Assembly: GCF_005239225.2 (NCBI RefSeq)
Contig: NC_133284.1
Location: 6,043,770 to 6,107,769, forward strand
Source: Populus alba
Taxonomy: Eukaryota > Streptophyta > Magnoliopsida > Malpighiales > Salicaceae
Length of the DNA stretch: 64,000 nt
Reading direction: 5' to 3'
In this document: piece by piece, positions 1 to 11,880 of the stretch
How the letters are laid out: each line of letters starts with the position of its first letter
Numbering within the stretch: the first letter of the stretch is position 1
The notes under the pieces: model-generated
Database searches by the model: none
Seen by the model: the letters and a program-made list of their open reading frames with translations, nothing else
What the model was told of the DNA's origin: nothing
Position numbers and translations under genes: made by a program

Positions 1-1
1 A

Positions 2-238
2 GATTTCTACTCAGAAGATGACAGTTCATATGATAGCGAGGAGTCATCATCAGAATCATCTCCTTCTTCCTCGAGAGAGCATTATCATAATAGGCTACAG
101 AAAGAAGACCATGTCTTGGTTGTGGCTGGTTGCAAGAGCTGCTTCATGTATTTCATGGTCCCAAAACAGGTGGAAGTTTGCCCCAAGTGTAATGGCCAAC
201 TTCTTCACTTTGACAGATCTGAAAATGGGTCGCCTTGA
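2..238 (+). CDS. C-terminal part of a small plant CxxC...CxxC zinc-ribbon-like protein (5' end outside window)
   Basis: An open frame enters from the left edge and runs 78 codons to a TGA at 236-238. It begins with a Ser/Glu/Asp-rich low-complexity stretch (about residues 5-26). A compact conserved tail follows, in which a VVAGCKSCFMYFMVPKQVE segment leads to CPKCNGQLLHFD. The two CxxC pairs are about 14 residues apart and could form a zinc ribbon. The very end, RSENGSP, is typical of a small plant-specific family related to the GIR1/GIR2 type of EAR-motif repressor cofactors. That relationship is from family memory; the EAR motif would lie upstream and cannot be seen. The start codon and any first exon are missing, so full length is unknown. 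An overlapping 100-codon frame starting at 18 is a shadow. Codon use and conservation look like an intact gene. Confidence 0.8.
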   Translation, partial: DFYSEDDSSYDSEESSSESSPSSSREHYHNRLQKEDHVLVVAGCKSCFMYFMVPKQVEVCPKCNGQLLHFDRSENGSP

Positions 239-1659
239 ATCAGATTTCTTGTTTGATTCTTTTTCTTTGCTTCTATGTTTTTTTTTCTTCCGTTCTGGAA
301 ACTCATTTGTGTGCTTTTGATGGAAATTCAATGCGGAAAGATCATGAAACGCGTGACAAATGAGTTGTTACTTGTTAGCTTACTACTAGTATTCTACCAG
401 ATCTTTCTTTCTTTGCTTGTTTTTTTTTTTATATATAGTTATTTTGTACCATTGCTTTATTATGGAAGCCATTGACATTGCCGAAGAGTCCTTAGGGCCA
501 GTGGCAAGGTTAATATACTCGAAAGAACAGTTTTTTTTTTGTCAATGATTGCAACATGTAGCTCTCCTTCTTTATCTTCCCTTCTTTAATTTTAATACAA
601 GAGTATTTCTTAAAATGTGTTAAAGAGTGTGCTAGGAAAGCACTGCGTGCTTTTAATATCTGTTCGACTTTGTTTGTTTAATTTTGTGTTTTCCTGCCAC
701 TGGTATGCTGAACTGCCAGCACCTTGGAATCATAATTTATTATTAGTAATGTCAAGTGAGAGAACATTTGTTAATGTCTTGAACATTCTGCGCTTGCAAG
801 CTGCTTGTTTCAAGTTGATTTAGAGGAAAAAAAAAAAAACATTCCTTAAGTTTGTTTGTGTCCCGATTAACAGTCCTTGTAAAATCATTAGCACAAATAA
901 TGTAAGTCATATATATATAATATTAAAATAATAACAATTCACGGAAAAATGTTATAGTGAAAATTGTTATTTTAACACTTGGACATGTCATCTGTGCATA
1001 AAACCCGTTATTTGCTAATCATATTTTTTATACTATACGTAAGAATTATAAAATGGGATGAGTCTCTTATCTTATATCATATGATATGCTAGTATAAAAA
1101 ATAAAAGACAAATAAGACGTTAATGAAGCTTTGAAGAGAGAGAAATAAAAAAAATTGAATAAAAAACTTTAGATCAAGTTTTAATTGTAAGTTTTAATTT
1201 AAGAGGCGTGTTGGGTTTTTTCTTTTTCTTTTTTGTGAGAAAAGCTAGAAAAATGATAATGAAATTATTTCCATGCTATATCAACTCTTATCAAAGACCT
1301 TTAAATTATTTAAAGGATTATAATAATATAATAATTGAATTATATGTGGTTTATTTTTCAGTTAAATACTTTGTTAATAAAATGATTAAATCATGCAATA
1401 CAATTTTGTAATTTTTTTTTAAGATGAATATATGCGTTGAGATTATGGAATATACAAGAGTCATGTTTAATCGTGTTCTTTACATGAGAACCTGGGAGGA
1501 CAGATTTCATGAGAAGGTTCGATGGGGGAATAGATAATTACTAATTTCGACCACTAGATAATTTTTTTTTATCATAACAAAAAAATATATAAACTATAAA
1601 AAATTATTTGATATTATTATTAAATTTATCTAATGATCGACCTTTAATTTTTCAATTTG
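239..1659. other. 3' UTR of the first gene, then AT-rich intergenic DNA
   Basis: The T-rich stretch from 239 to about 830 is probably 3' UTR and terminator sequence of the upstream gene. AATAAA-like signals occur but I cannot pick the true poly(A) site. From about 830 to 1659 the sequence is AT-rich with A/T homopolymers and no credible exon. Confidence 0.4.
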
Positions 1660-2130
1660 AATCTTTGTCTAGCCTGAATTTAAAATGAAACCACATGGAA
1701 AGTTGGCTCAACATGACTCAATTAACTTAGACTGTCTAAAAACAACTTAGCCGACCAGTAAAAAAAGTGTAAGGATAAAATTAAAAAATAATAATAAAAT
1801 TAACAAGAAAAAACTGTCTGACTTGCTTGTTGTTTAGTTCAAGTTTAAAATTAAATCATATGAGAGTTGTTCTGACATAATCTAGCCAACTTGACCAGTT
1901 CAGTGACAAACCAATAAAAAAAATATGAGAATTAAATTTAAAAAAAAAAGATGAAATTGATTGGAAAAAAATCTTTTCGAGTTAACTCATTGTCTCATCA
2001 AAGTTTAAAATTAAATTATATAAAAATTATTTTGATATCATCTAGTTAATTTGAGATCAATTACTTAAAAGAGTTTGAAGATGAGATTGAAAAAATAAAA
2101 TAAAATTAAAAAATAGAGGCCTGAATTAAT
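1660..2130. repeat. Degenerate tandem repeat, about three units of ~160 bp
   Basis: The phrase 'agtttaaaattaaat.ata' followed by an A/T-rich block recurs at about 1675, 1841 and 2001. Each copy continues with a similar 'tctgacataatctagccaacttga'-like segment, giving a period near 160-165 bp. Units differ at many positions, so the array is old. It holds no gene. Confidence 0.6.
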
Positions 2131-2579
2131 AATAATAAAAAGAGAGCTTTAGTGTCATATGTGAACAGTGAAGCTACATGATTTTTTCAAGCTTTTTAGT
2201 AGTATTAAGTAATTATATACACATATCCATGATTTGTTTTTTACTTTTTTACTTTTTCCTCTCACAATAATAAAAAAAATTCTTAGTTCATTTCAACCAA
2301 CATCCATGGATTAAAAAACATATTTTGATTTAACAAGTGTAATATAAATTTTTTTTAAGCTAATCAGGAAATAAATTAGATTATTGATATTTTAGAATAT
2401 AATTTTTAAAATTTGGATAAATAAGCATCATTCACTAATATTTTTATTTGTTATGTTCTTGATTAAATATAATAAAAATAATATGAATAAAAATAATTAT
2501 ATCGATTAGCATAATATTGTTTCTATAAAAATCATTGTATAGAATCCTAAAATGGATGAAAATTTGTTTATTTATAAAT
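2131..2579. other. AT-rich intergenic DNA
   Basis: Nothing recognisable beyond A/T homopolymers and short AT repeats. Confidence 0.4.
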
Positions 2580-3085
2580 AATTAAATTATCAAAATTAGA
2601 ATGCCCCTACACATTGTGAAAGTATTGTTAAATAATATAGCCGAAAGAGGTTCACAAAAGTTATGGAAAAACATGCGAATAAACAACTCCGTATTTAGAA
2701 CAACTTTGACTTTGATGAGAAGTATAATGATTGTGAAAATCAGAAATGATGTACTTGTGTAATTCAAGAATGTAACACGGCATTTGAAAGTTATATTCTA
2801 CATTCGATATTTTAAAAAATTAAAAAAAAAATTATTTATTTATAAAAAATCGGATAATCATAATTAGACTATCCTAGATATTGCAAAAGCATTGTTAAAT
2901 AATATAGTCGAGAAAACTTCACAAAGTTATGGAAAGAATGAAAAATATACCAGTATATAACTTTGTATTTATGACCCCTCCGACTTTGACTGTAAGTAAA
3001 ATGATTGTGAAATAAAACACAAATGATGTATTTTTCTAAATAGAGAATCTACTAGGCATTTAAAACTGATATTATATATTCAAAT
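2580..3085. repeat. Divergent tandem duplication, two copies offset by ~267 bp
   Basis: The block from about 2580 to 2808 recurs from about 2858 to 3081. Shared anchors include 'attgttaaataatatag' at 2624 and 2891, then 'ttcacaaa.gttatgga', 'ctttgactttga.g' and 'atgattgtgaaa' in the same order. Single-base differences and indels are frequent. No coding potential is shared between the copies. Confidence 0.7.
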
Positions 3086-3459
3086 ATATATACAAAATTA
3101 ATTAAAAGGAACCATGATATCGTGTGGGTAATTGGATAGTAAATGGAAATTAATAGGAAGAAAAAAATATTCTATCCTTCTATTTTAAAAGTTGCCTCTA
3201 ATATACTGATACTTTAAAATAGCCTATGTAATATCCTTTTTACATATTCATAAAATATTTTATACCTTCTCCATGAAGTCTCAAAAATTCAACTTTCAGG
3301 TTGGATAATTAGTTAGTCAATTGATCTTGATAATCTTATTTATTTTTTCTAGTTAAAATAGTTGATAGCTTATATTTTGTACTTAGTAGGCTAATATGAT
3401 TTGTGACTAGTACCTGCAAAAAGTTTTTTTTTAGTGGAGATAAGGATTCTTTAACACTT

Positions 3460-4140
3460 AAATAAATATCTTTTTAGATAAAAGAATATAATAATATTTC
3501 TAGAGAGATATGCTCTAAAAATATATATGGAGTGAAGAATGAAAATTGTGAGTTTTTGTTCTGAATGTCTCATTGTATATTTATAACTCATGAGTTTTGT
3601 CATTCTATAAAGATGAGAGATAAAAATGTAATTTCACGTTTATAATATTTTAAGTTGTATTATGAGTTGTATTTCATTTATTTTATCCAGCGAAAAAATA
3701 AATACACGACGGGTCATGAAAGACTTTAATAGATCTAATGGTGTTGATAAAGTGCAGACTTGTTTAATTAAACTTGTTTATTGATAAATAAATTCTCTAA
3801 AATTTTATGTAAAAATCTATAGAATTATTGGTGTTTAGGCTCAATCATCTCTTAGGCTTGGCAAGCACCGAGCACAACACGTCTAGACCTGGCATATTGC
3901 CAAACCCATCCATGATTGGGTATGGCTAGCACCAGATCCAGCACGTCCGGGCGTGACACATTGTCAAGCCCACTCGTGATGGGGTTTAGCTTTGGCCAGA
4001 ACCATCGAGCCTCTATTGGGTGTGTTTGGTGCTATCAATATGCTAGCCCAACACATTTGAAGATTCAGCAAAATTATACCAGTATGTTTTTTTTATCTAG
4101 TATATTTTGATAAAGATATATTGATAAAATCTTGATTCAT
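3460..4140. repeat. LTR-like remnant, copy 1 (related to 10.5-11.5 kb)
   Basis: A segment with 'tattgatatttataactcatga'-like promoter sequence near 3575 is followed at 3840-4060 by a GC-richer stretch of imperfect motifs ('ggcatattgccaaaccca', 'gacacattgtcaagccca'). The same order of components recurs at 10.5-11.3 kb, so both are probably decayed copies of one LTR family. No flanking target duplication was found. Confidence 0.4.
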
Positions 4141-4797
4141 CATTCCTTCCTATTAAAGTTAGCAAGTTATTTACAACTAGGTTTATAATATATTTTCTAA
4201 CTTCAATATTTTTCGTAGATATGATTTTTCAATTTAATATTTTAGTGAAATTTTAAATTTTTTGTGTTCATGATTTTGTTTTTTCACATTATTTATTCCA
4301 AAGACTTGTCGTTGATTTTTTAAAATAAAAAAAAAATAGCTTGAAAAAATGAAAAAATCTATCATAAATAAATATAAAAAGTCAAAAAAACCTTTTCATA
4401 TTTTTTTTCTCATCTTTTTAATTTTTAAAATAGTAAAAATTAGCTTTAATAATAAAATCCAAACAATAAAAAAAATCTAGTTAATTTTTATGATACAATA
4501 ACCAATAGCAATCTTTATTGATGCTATTCCATATTTGACCCTAGTTTACAGGTTGTAATTTCAGGCCTTCAAATTAGAGGTCTGAAACATCTAAGGCGTC
4601 TCAAATTCGGAGGAGACATTCGCATGAGATAGAATTACGGAAGGGGACATCAGCGTTTGACTATTTTACTCCTACAATACAGATTTGAGATTACTTTTCA
4701 AAAGGTGAACATGTTATCCAGATTTTCTTCCTCCAGATCTAGATCGACGACCTGCCAACGCAATTCATAAGGGTGTTGGTAGCTTTTGGTCAGACAG

Positions 4798-4870
<73 letters not shown>

Positions 4871-5165
4871 TATGAGCTGTTTTAGCTTATTGAAATTAAA
4901 AATAATTTTTAAAAATTAAAAAACATTATTTAAAAATAAAAGTTATTTTAAAAAACAATTTCTTACACCGTTATCGTTTTAAAAACCGTTATAGACAACC
5001 CTTCACCGTACAAAATGGGGTTTGATTTGAGACAATTAATTGAGAAAAATTCAAATTCAATTGTGCTGAACCACGTTAGTATCTGTCGTTTTTAAGATGT
5101 TTGTTAATTAGGTTTAGTCAAACTAGCAATGCAATAATTATAAGATATAGCCTATGATCACATTG
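4141..5165. other. Intergenic DNA with a (TA)n microsatellite
   Basis: AT-rich DNA with a moderately complex patch at 4550-4790 that carries no long frame. It contains the (TA)n tract listed separately. No gene is supported. Confidence 0.4.
4803..4867. repeat. (TA)n microsatellite, ~32 units
   Basis: Uninterrupted alternating T and A over about 65 bp. Confidence 0.95.
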
Positions 5166-5504
5166 TTGAGTGTAGGGGTGAGCAAATTTGATTTGGTTTG
5201 TTTTTTATATAAAAAAAAATAATTAAACTAATTTTTTTTTTTAAAAGCCAAAACCGGTTTGAACTGACCGGTTTCAGTTCGGTTCGGATTTTTTAGGGAA
5301 AAACCGGTTTTGCTCGGTTTTTTCCATTTTTTTTCTGGTTTGGCTCAGTTTTTTTTTCGGTTCGGTTTTTTTTTCGGTTTTAAGTTTATAAAACCGATAT
5401 TAAACTGATCGGTTTTTTTCAAAATTTTAATCAGTTTTTTTTTATAATTCGGTTTTTTTCAGATTATTTTTTTTTAGTTTTTTGCTTATCCCCTGATTGA
5501 GTGT
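5166..5504. mobile_element. hAT-type MITE with 8-bp target site duplication
   Basis: The 8-bp direct repeat TTGAGTGT occurs at 5166-5173 and 5497-5504. The element between them (5174-5496, 323 bp) opens with AGGGGTGAGCAAA and closes with TTTGCTTATCCCCT plus GA, so the ends form imperfect terminal inverted repeats. Its interior is rich in CGGTTCGGTTTT / ACCGGTTT motifs, typical of abundant short non-autonomous plant elements. An 8-bp duplication is the hallmark of hAT transposition. No transposase is encoded, so it depends on an autonomous partner elsewhere. Confidence 0.75.
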
Positions 5505-7068
5505 CCAAGAAGTCCCAAGTTTTCATGTTAGGAAAAAAAAAAAACTCCTAAGTTTTCTTTCCATTCTCTTACGGAAATTAATTAATGCCTAATTTTCCAG
5601 TGTTTTATTTCTCGGTAAATTTCTTTTCTAATTAATTATGATATTGCGGATTTAAGTTTGCAACCATCGGACGCCGATTTTTAATTTGAAAAGAAGGGGA
5701 GAATTGGAGAAGTCAGCACTTTGTAAGGATCTACGTTTGTAAACTAGAACGTTTTAAATGCGGATATACAATTATAACATTTTGCCGTCAAAGCTTTATT
5801 CAAGGCTTGGCTAGAAATGCGTGGACGATTGGATGGGCATTCTTAAAAGTCTCACTGAGTTTTTTATTTGGGAAATCACTTCGTTGTGTATTTTATTTTA
5901 TACTTTTTTTTGTTATTTTAAAAATTATATAAAAACTAATTAAAATTTTATAAATTTATGACACTTTACAATAAAACAATAACAAGAAAAGTCAACAGTT
6001 GAAATAAAAAATCTTCAAAGAAAAACCCTATTTTTATTTTAATCAAGTTCACTTCCAACTGAATTAACAAGAAACCCACATCGATAATGAAGAAATTCAA
6101 ACAGAAGATGATCACCAATTTAGCATTTTGGATCATCAAGTAAGTGCGTGTAAAGAGACTAAGAGATAATAGTTTTTAAAATCTTGAATAATGATTTAAT
6201 TGGTCAAATTTTGAATTTTTAAAACTTTGAGGTGCATATAAATAAATCTAAATATCCACATTATTAATAATAAAAAAATTCTCAATCATTATTTTGATAA
6301 TCGACGACAAATTGTTTCAAACGGGTTGCTATGGTCCAGGTTTGGAGTCTCATGGAGATGGAGTCATGGTTCGGGCATGAGAAACCATCCTTATGTACTG
6401 TTCCGCAGCTGCAGTTTCGTGCTTTAGAGAATTGGGTTTCTCTTATTGTTTGTTCGTGCAACTCTCATATACACAAGGCGTTTCCTTCCTGGTCAGGTCA
6501 ATTCTATTTTCTATTTTGTTTTTTATGGTAACTGAAAGAAAATATTAATAAGATTTAATAGTACTATTAAAAAAATAACAAATTGACTAAAAAAAGATTA
6601 TAATAATAAAAAAAAAAAAAAAAGAAACAATAAAAAAATATTAATCATGAGCATTGGATTACCTCATCACACAATCTGAACATCTAGTTAGATCAATACC
6701 TATATAATTAAAATTTTCAAATATAACTTGAAATCATTGGGCTATACAATGAAAATTAAATCATAAACTTTATCTCAATAAAATCAGCAACATCAAAAAC
6801 TAATTTGTTTCGTGTAATCCAAATAGACCATAAGATATCACAACAAAATGTATAGATAATTTTGCACTGAAATTTTTCCAATTAACAAATGATTTTATTC
6901 CTGCAAAAAAAATAAAATAAAACGTTGAACAGTTCCGCATACACCCATCAATTCTATTCTTTATAATTCACCATTCCCTCTACTTGAGGTCCAGCAACCA
7001 GTAATCTATTTAGCAACTCGTAATCTATCTAGCAACTCCATCAAAACACAACGTATTCATACAGAAGT

Positions 7069-7127
<59 letters not shown>

Positions 7128-8359
7128 GGAAACGAAGGGTGGCGTGGAGAGAGGAAGTAGCTTGTGTGTGCCACTTCAGTCTAGGTTTTTTCCCTGTGTG
7201 TCATTGCTACATTCGTTTTGCATACCATCTTCCCCCAGGTCTTCCACCAAACCAAGGCATTTAATTGTCCTTTCGATACATGACAATAAATGTAATCTAG
7301 AAACCAAAACAGCAATAAATTGTAGGAATTCTAAATTGTAGCAATAAATGAAATCTAGGAACAATCTTTATTGTTTCTTGTGACCTGACCATGGTTTTCA
7401 GACAAGGACTTGCTTATTTGAGGGCAGTACATGGCGTCTTGCTGAGGATTATCTATGCAGTGAATGCAGATGCTAAACTTGTTTGGAATTGGAAAAGCAA
7501 GTTTCGATTTAATATATATGGGGTTATTTTCATCATTTCAATTAATTTAAAATTTCTTTTTGTAATTTTAAAAACAATGAAGGTACGTAAAATGTAGAAT
7601 AGAATAAAATATAAAGATGATAAGGTAATTTTTACTTTCTAAAATGCTATTTTTTTCTCTTCATTTTCTTTTGCAGGGATTTGTTTTTAACATTTTACTA
7701 ATCATTAATAATTCGAGTTTCATTGTGAATGAGAAATTCATCATAATAATAAAAATGAAAAACAGATAGAGAGGTTTTTTGTTTATTTGATGAGCCAAAA
7801 ATTACTCATAAAAATGAGAAAACGGGAGCAGAACATACTGTGTACAATTTTTTGTTTGTTTTCGATTGTTGATTTGAATAGTGGTAAATAACTAGAAAGA
7901 TGTTATAAACTAAGCTGCAAATTAGGTTAAATTTCTTCTAATATAAAAAAATTATTCAAGTAATGTTAGGATTTTTAAAGAAGCAAAAAAATCCGAGACT
8001 CAGATCATTAACTTGGTTGAGTTTAATAGGTTCAATTAATTTAATAATATAATTTTAAAAGATAATAATTAAATATAAAAAAAATATCATATTCGAGAGA
8101 AGAAGAAAAAAAAATCCATTAAGGACTCATTGTCTCTTCTCTGTGTACACTACCCCACCATCAAAAAGAGCTCGCCAAGATGGTTACAACACTAATTCAA
8201 AAGGCTACATGATGGCATCAAAAGAAACTGTATGCATCATTGGACCAATGACCCTGAAAGCAAACCAAATAAAATATCATGAAGTGAATATCTCATATTT
8301 ATATTTAATAAATTAATTTAATTTAATTCAAAAACAAAATTTGTTTAAAAAAGAATGGC
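5505..8359. other. Gene-poor intergenic DNA
   Basis: AT-rich DNA with a (GT)n tract at 7070-7124. Two moderately complex patches, about 6310-6520 and 7390-7510, contain open frames of 66-68 codons with no recognisable domain and no conserved-looking composition. An exon-like segment at 6087-6139 is discussed in the findings. I see no supportable gene. Confidence 0.4.
7070..7124. repeat. (GT)n microsatellite, ~27 units
   Basis: Perfect dinucleotide repeat. The poly-Val/Cys frame reading through it is an artefact. Confidence 0.95.
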
Positions 8360-9480
8360 AAATAAAAATGCTTGAGATAACTCAGGTCATTTTTCAAAAT
8401 CAGTAAAAAATTCTATAAAAAGTAAATAATAAAAATAATAGAGCTCAATCTTCAATTAAATAAATGTTGAAAGCTAAAATTGAAAAAATACATTCTTAAT
8501 AAAAGAAAAAAAATCAAGCAAATCTAAACAAATCTTCTAAATTTGAGTTAATTTCATAAACTCACAACATGTGAAATTCTAGATCTAAGCTCATTAAAGA
8601 AGCTCATTTCTTGGCAAATTTAATGTTAGCGAATGAAATGGAAAAAAAAATCAATTTAAAAAATTTATCAAATAAAAAAAATAGTGACAATCAAAAGAAT
8701 AAAGATCAAATATGATAGAAAAAAATTCGAGGATGATCATAAAAAAAATTTAAATTTTAAAATAATATGAAATAAAATAATTTACAATTAAAAGAACAAA
8801 GAACAAATCTAATAGATAAAAAAAAAATTGAAGGATGATGAAATTGAAAAAAAAAAACAGACCAAATATAAAGAAAAAACAAACTAAAGAGATGCTTTGA
8901 AAACTTAGAGGGTTAGGTATGGAAATTAAATAGGAGAAAAAGAATAGAAGGAAAAGATAGATAAAAGACTGGACACGAAGCTAGTGGTCCTTGGACACAC
9001 TCGCTGCCCGAGGATGGAGGGCTCACTAAGACAATTTGAAAGACATCTCAGAAGCCATTGTTTGGCCACCAAAAGACTCTCACGTGTCGCTTAAATGGCG
9101 TGGCCAGAACCTACATATGCTAATGTGTGCAACTATTTTTTTAAAATAATATTTATATTTATTAAATTATTAATTTTTTTCTTATATCAACTTATTTGTA
9201 ACTAAAAACCTAGGTTGAAAATATGAAAACGCCACTAGACATCAGTTGAAGAAATTTTACTTTTAATGGTAATTAGATCATTTTATTGTACCTGAAAAAA
9301 CTAAAAAAAATTTCAATTTTAAAAACTTTGATTTTAAGAGTAATGTAGTCATTTGTGCTTTAAAAATGCAAAAAAAATTTTTTATCTCTTATTAATATGA
9401 TAATAAACAATGAAACATTATGAATAAATCATGAGAAAAACAAAGTGATCATCTCACTGTGAATTGTTAAACTTCTGCAT
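8360..9480. repeat. Dispersed AT-rich repeat family B, copy 1
   Basis: Shares components in the same order with 16.4-17.65 kb and 31.2-31.86 kb. These are A-rich 'gaaggatgaaattgaaaaa' phrases, then a GC-richer stretch (8975-9120) ending in a 'gcgtggcc' motif. Next comes an AT tract with 'atatttattaaa.tatta', and finally 'taactaaaaa....gaaaa' followed by 'aaaaatttt...gtaat.tagt.att'. The class is unknown. It carries no long frame. Confidence 0.5.
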
Positions 9481-10036
9481 TTTAGATTTTTATTAATTAG
9501 TTAATTTCCTGATTTTATAACAAAAATTTAAGAAGCTATCTTAAATTTTTTTTATTTGATACATGTTTTCCAAATCTCAATAATAAAAAATGATGTTTTT
9601 GTTATATCAAGTAAGATAGTCGGCGCTTTTTTAATATAAAAGATAATAGACTTATTGAAGGAATAAATTAAATAAATATATTATTATATATCTTTGTGAT
9701 ATAAAGATATCAAAAACTAAGGAAGATTGAGAAAAATGGACAAAATTATTTTACAATAATGGTGAATAATGATATTTCAAATAGTAAATAGTCTCTCCCT
9801 AAACATTATTAAAAGTTTGCTAAAACTATCCGATTAGGATTTGCCTAAATTAGTACTTTTCTCGCATCAAGCATACATACGAGCTTAGCACTGCCATAAA
9901 TCAACAGAAAAGGGGAGACGTGCGTTGAATTTCTGTCGATCCCAGTTTTTTTAACTTAGTTATTTATTATCATTCGTCTTGTATATTGTTTTGTCAATGT
10001 ACATATAAAAATATCTCGATTATTTAAAAATGATAA

Positions 10037-10075
<39 letters not shown>

Positions 10076-10499
10076 TTGTTAATATTCAATTATAAACATT
10101 TAATGTCAATTTCCCCGCACCACGGTATCATGCTAGTTAATAGTACAAACAGGGAATATTATGAGCAGCTTTTTCAGTTTTCAGACCCCAAGAGTCACAA
10201 GTCTCACTGTGTTAGGGTCATTGGTCAACATACGACCTTACCACCCGTTTTATCTTACCAAATCTCAAGTTGAGCATTTTTACCACTTCCAGTACAGATA
10301 CAAGAAGGGTGATGGTTATCATGTTTCAGTATTTTTAGGGATTGTATTATGGGTTAAACACATATTTTAGCAAGATAATATCTATTGTTTATAAAACTTG
10401 TAGCTTTATATAGAAAGCTTATAATTTATAAAATAATATTTTTTTGATGGGATTTGAGGATACTTAAATGATAGAATAAGTGATATTTAAACAAATGAC
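9481..10499. other. AT-rich intergenic DNA with a (TA)n tract
   Basis: Apart from the (TA)n run at 10042-10073, a slightly more complex patch at 10100-10330 has two overlapping 65-69 codon frames with no recognisable protein. No gene is supported. Confidence 0.4.
10042..10073. repeat. (TA)n microsatellite
   Basis: About 16 alternating TA units. Confidence 0.9.
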
Positions 10500-11520
10500 C
10501 ATAATAAATGAGAGAATAACTAATTATCAAGAACAAAAATGTTTGTTCTTAGCTTTGATAAAATAAATATTCTGAAATTAAAAAGATATTTTTATTAAAA
10601 ATATAGATTATGAACCTTTTACCTTGATAGTTCAATGAGTATTTATAACTCATATATTTTATCTTTTTATTTAAGATTGAAAAGTCACTTTTGCTCTGAT
10701 AGCATTAATAAGAAATAAATATCTCATATACATATATTAACAAGAGACATATATTTATGATATAAATATTAATGAGAGATAAATATCTCTTACATTAATG
10801 AAGGATAAATATCTTTTATATATAAATATTAATGGGGGTAAAAGTGGTTGAGTTCATGCCACAAAGTTAAGTCCAAAGGAGGCTAGGACATGCTAGGCAT
10901 ATACCTCACGCTTGGGCCCGGGCATATTACCTAAGCCCATGGGGGCGTTAGGCATGGATCCAATGCTTGGTCTTAGGTGTAGTGTCAGAGCCCACGAGAC
11001 ACTAGGTGCATGCCCTGCATCTAAGCTTAAGCTTCACACCTAAGGCCAAGGGGTGTTTGGCATGATCCTAGCATCTAAATTCAAACATACTATCTAATCT
11101 CAAAGTACATTAAATGAGGGTCTAACATCCCGAGCCTTCAAGGCACTCAAGCTCAGGCTCCTCTCCTAAGCTCATAAGGTGTTGCCCAAGCCAACAAAGA
11201 GTTTAGGGCATGCCTAAAGCCTAGCGCCTAAACTTAGGTGTGCTACCCGAGCCTATGGTGCACACAGGTGTCATGTCTAATTAGGCTTTATATGCAATTA
11301 AGTTTAGGGATGTTGGGTTTGACAGCTGACCAAATCTCTACCTGCTTGAACTTGTTTTATAGGTATATCTAAGGATTTGGGCATGTGAGCAAGTTAAATC
11401 CATGTTATATAAGCTTGATATTCTATAAAATCTAGAGATGTTGAGTATGGACACAAGTCCCATCTGGATATTGATAAATTATCACCCTACAGAGATGTAG
11501 GCTCAAAACTCATTATTTAT
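10500..11520. repeat. LTR-like remnant, copy 2, containing a minisatellite
   Basis: It begins with 'tcaatgagtatttataactcat' near 10632, matching a phrase at about 3570, and continues into an AT-rich short tandem array. That array (10700-10840) has a ~30-35 bp period with 'attaatgagagataaatatct'. The minisatellite listed separately follows. The far end carries 'gttgggtttgacagctgacc' and 'gttgagtatggacacaagtcc'. This composition suggests a decayed LTR, but no terminal repeats or target duplication could be fixed. Confidence 0.4.
10850..11280. repeat. Degenerate minisatellite, ~55-60 bp period, about seven units
   Basis: A GC-richer island in AT-rich DNA. Units carry the sequence theme 'aggcatg.tcctagcatctaagcttaggc.tactacctaagccca.gggtgtt' with heavy divergence. 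Starts can be placed near 10885, 10945, 11000, 11055, 11115, 11205 and 11260. Long frames are absent, so it is probably non-coding. Confidence 0.55.
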
Positions 11521-11721
11521 GAAGTGGCAATTGATCCATCGTATGGATATGGATATTCTTTTTATTTATAAACAGCAAAGTATAAACAAATTTGTTTTGA
11601 ATTACAGTCAAGAATAAGTTTCAAGCTCTGCAAAAAGATTCAAGAAAGTGAAAATTGACAATGTATATGAAGCTCGAAATACAACGCTTATAAAAAAGAG
11701 AGTCTGGCATGCAAAAAGATG

Positions 11722-11880
11722 AGGCATGGCGCAGTTGCTTGGTCTGAGAAGGTGAGGCCCTTCGTCCTAAAATATTCGAACTCAGACACACGCAGAGATG
11801 CTTTAGAGATGGTCCACGGGAGTAGGTCAGTCATAGCGAGAAGTAGGGACCCTAAGAACAAAACAAAGAAACCTTTTGCT
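11722..11880 (+). mobile_element. Possible tRNA-derived SINE fragment
   Basis: The sequence 'ggcatggcgcagttgcttgg' at ~11726 resembles an RNA polymerase III A box, and 'tattcgaactcag' about 45 bp later resembles a B box. An A-rich end near 11858-11872 could be a tail. No target duplication was found, so this is only a candidate. Confidence 0.3.

Noticed and set aside
7067..7264. Val/Cys repeat protein
   Set aside because: Translation of a (GT)n microsatellite.
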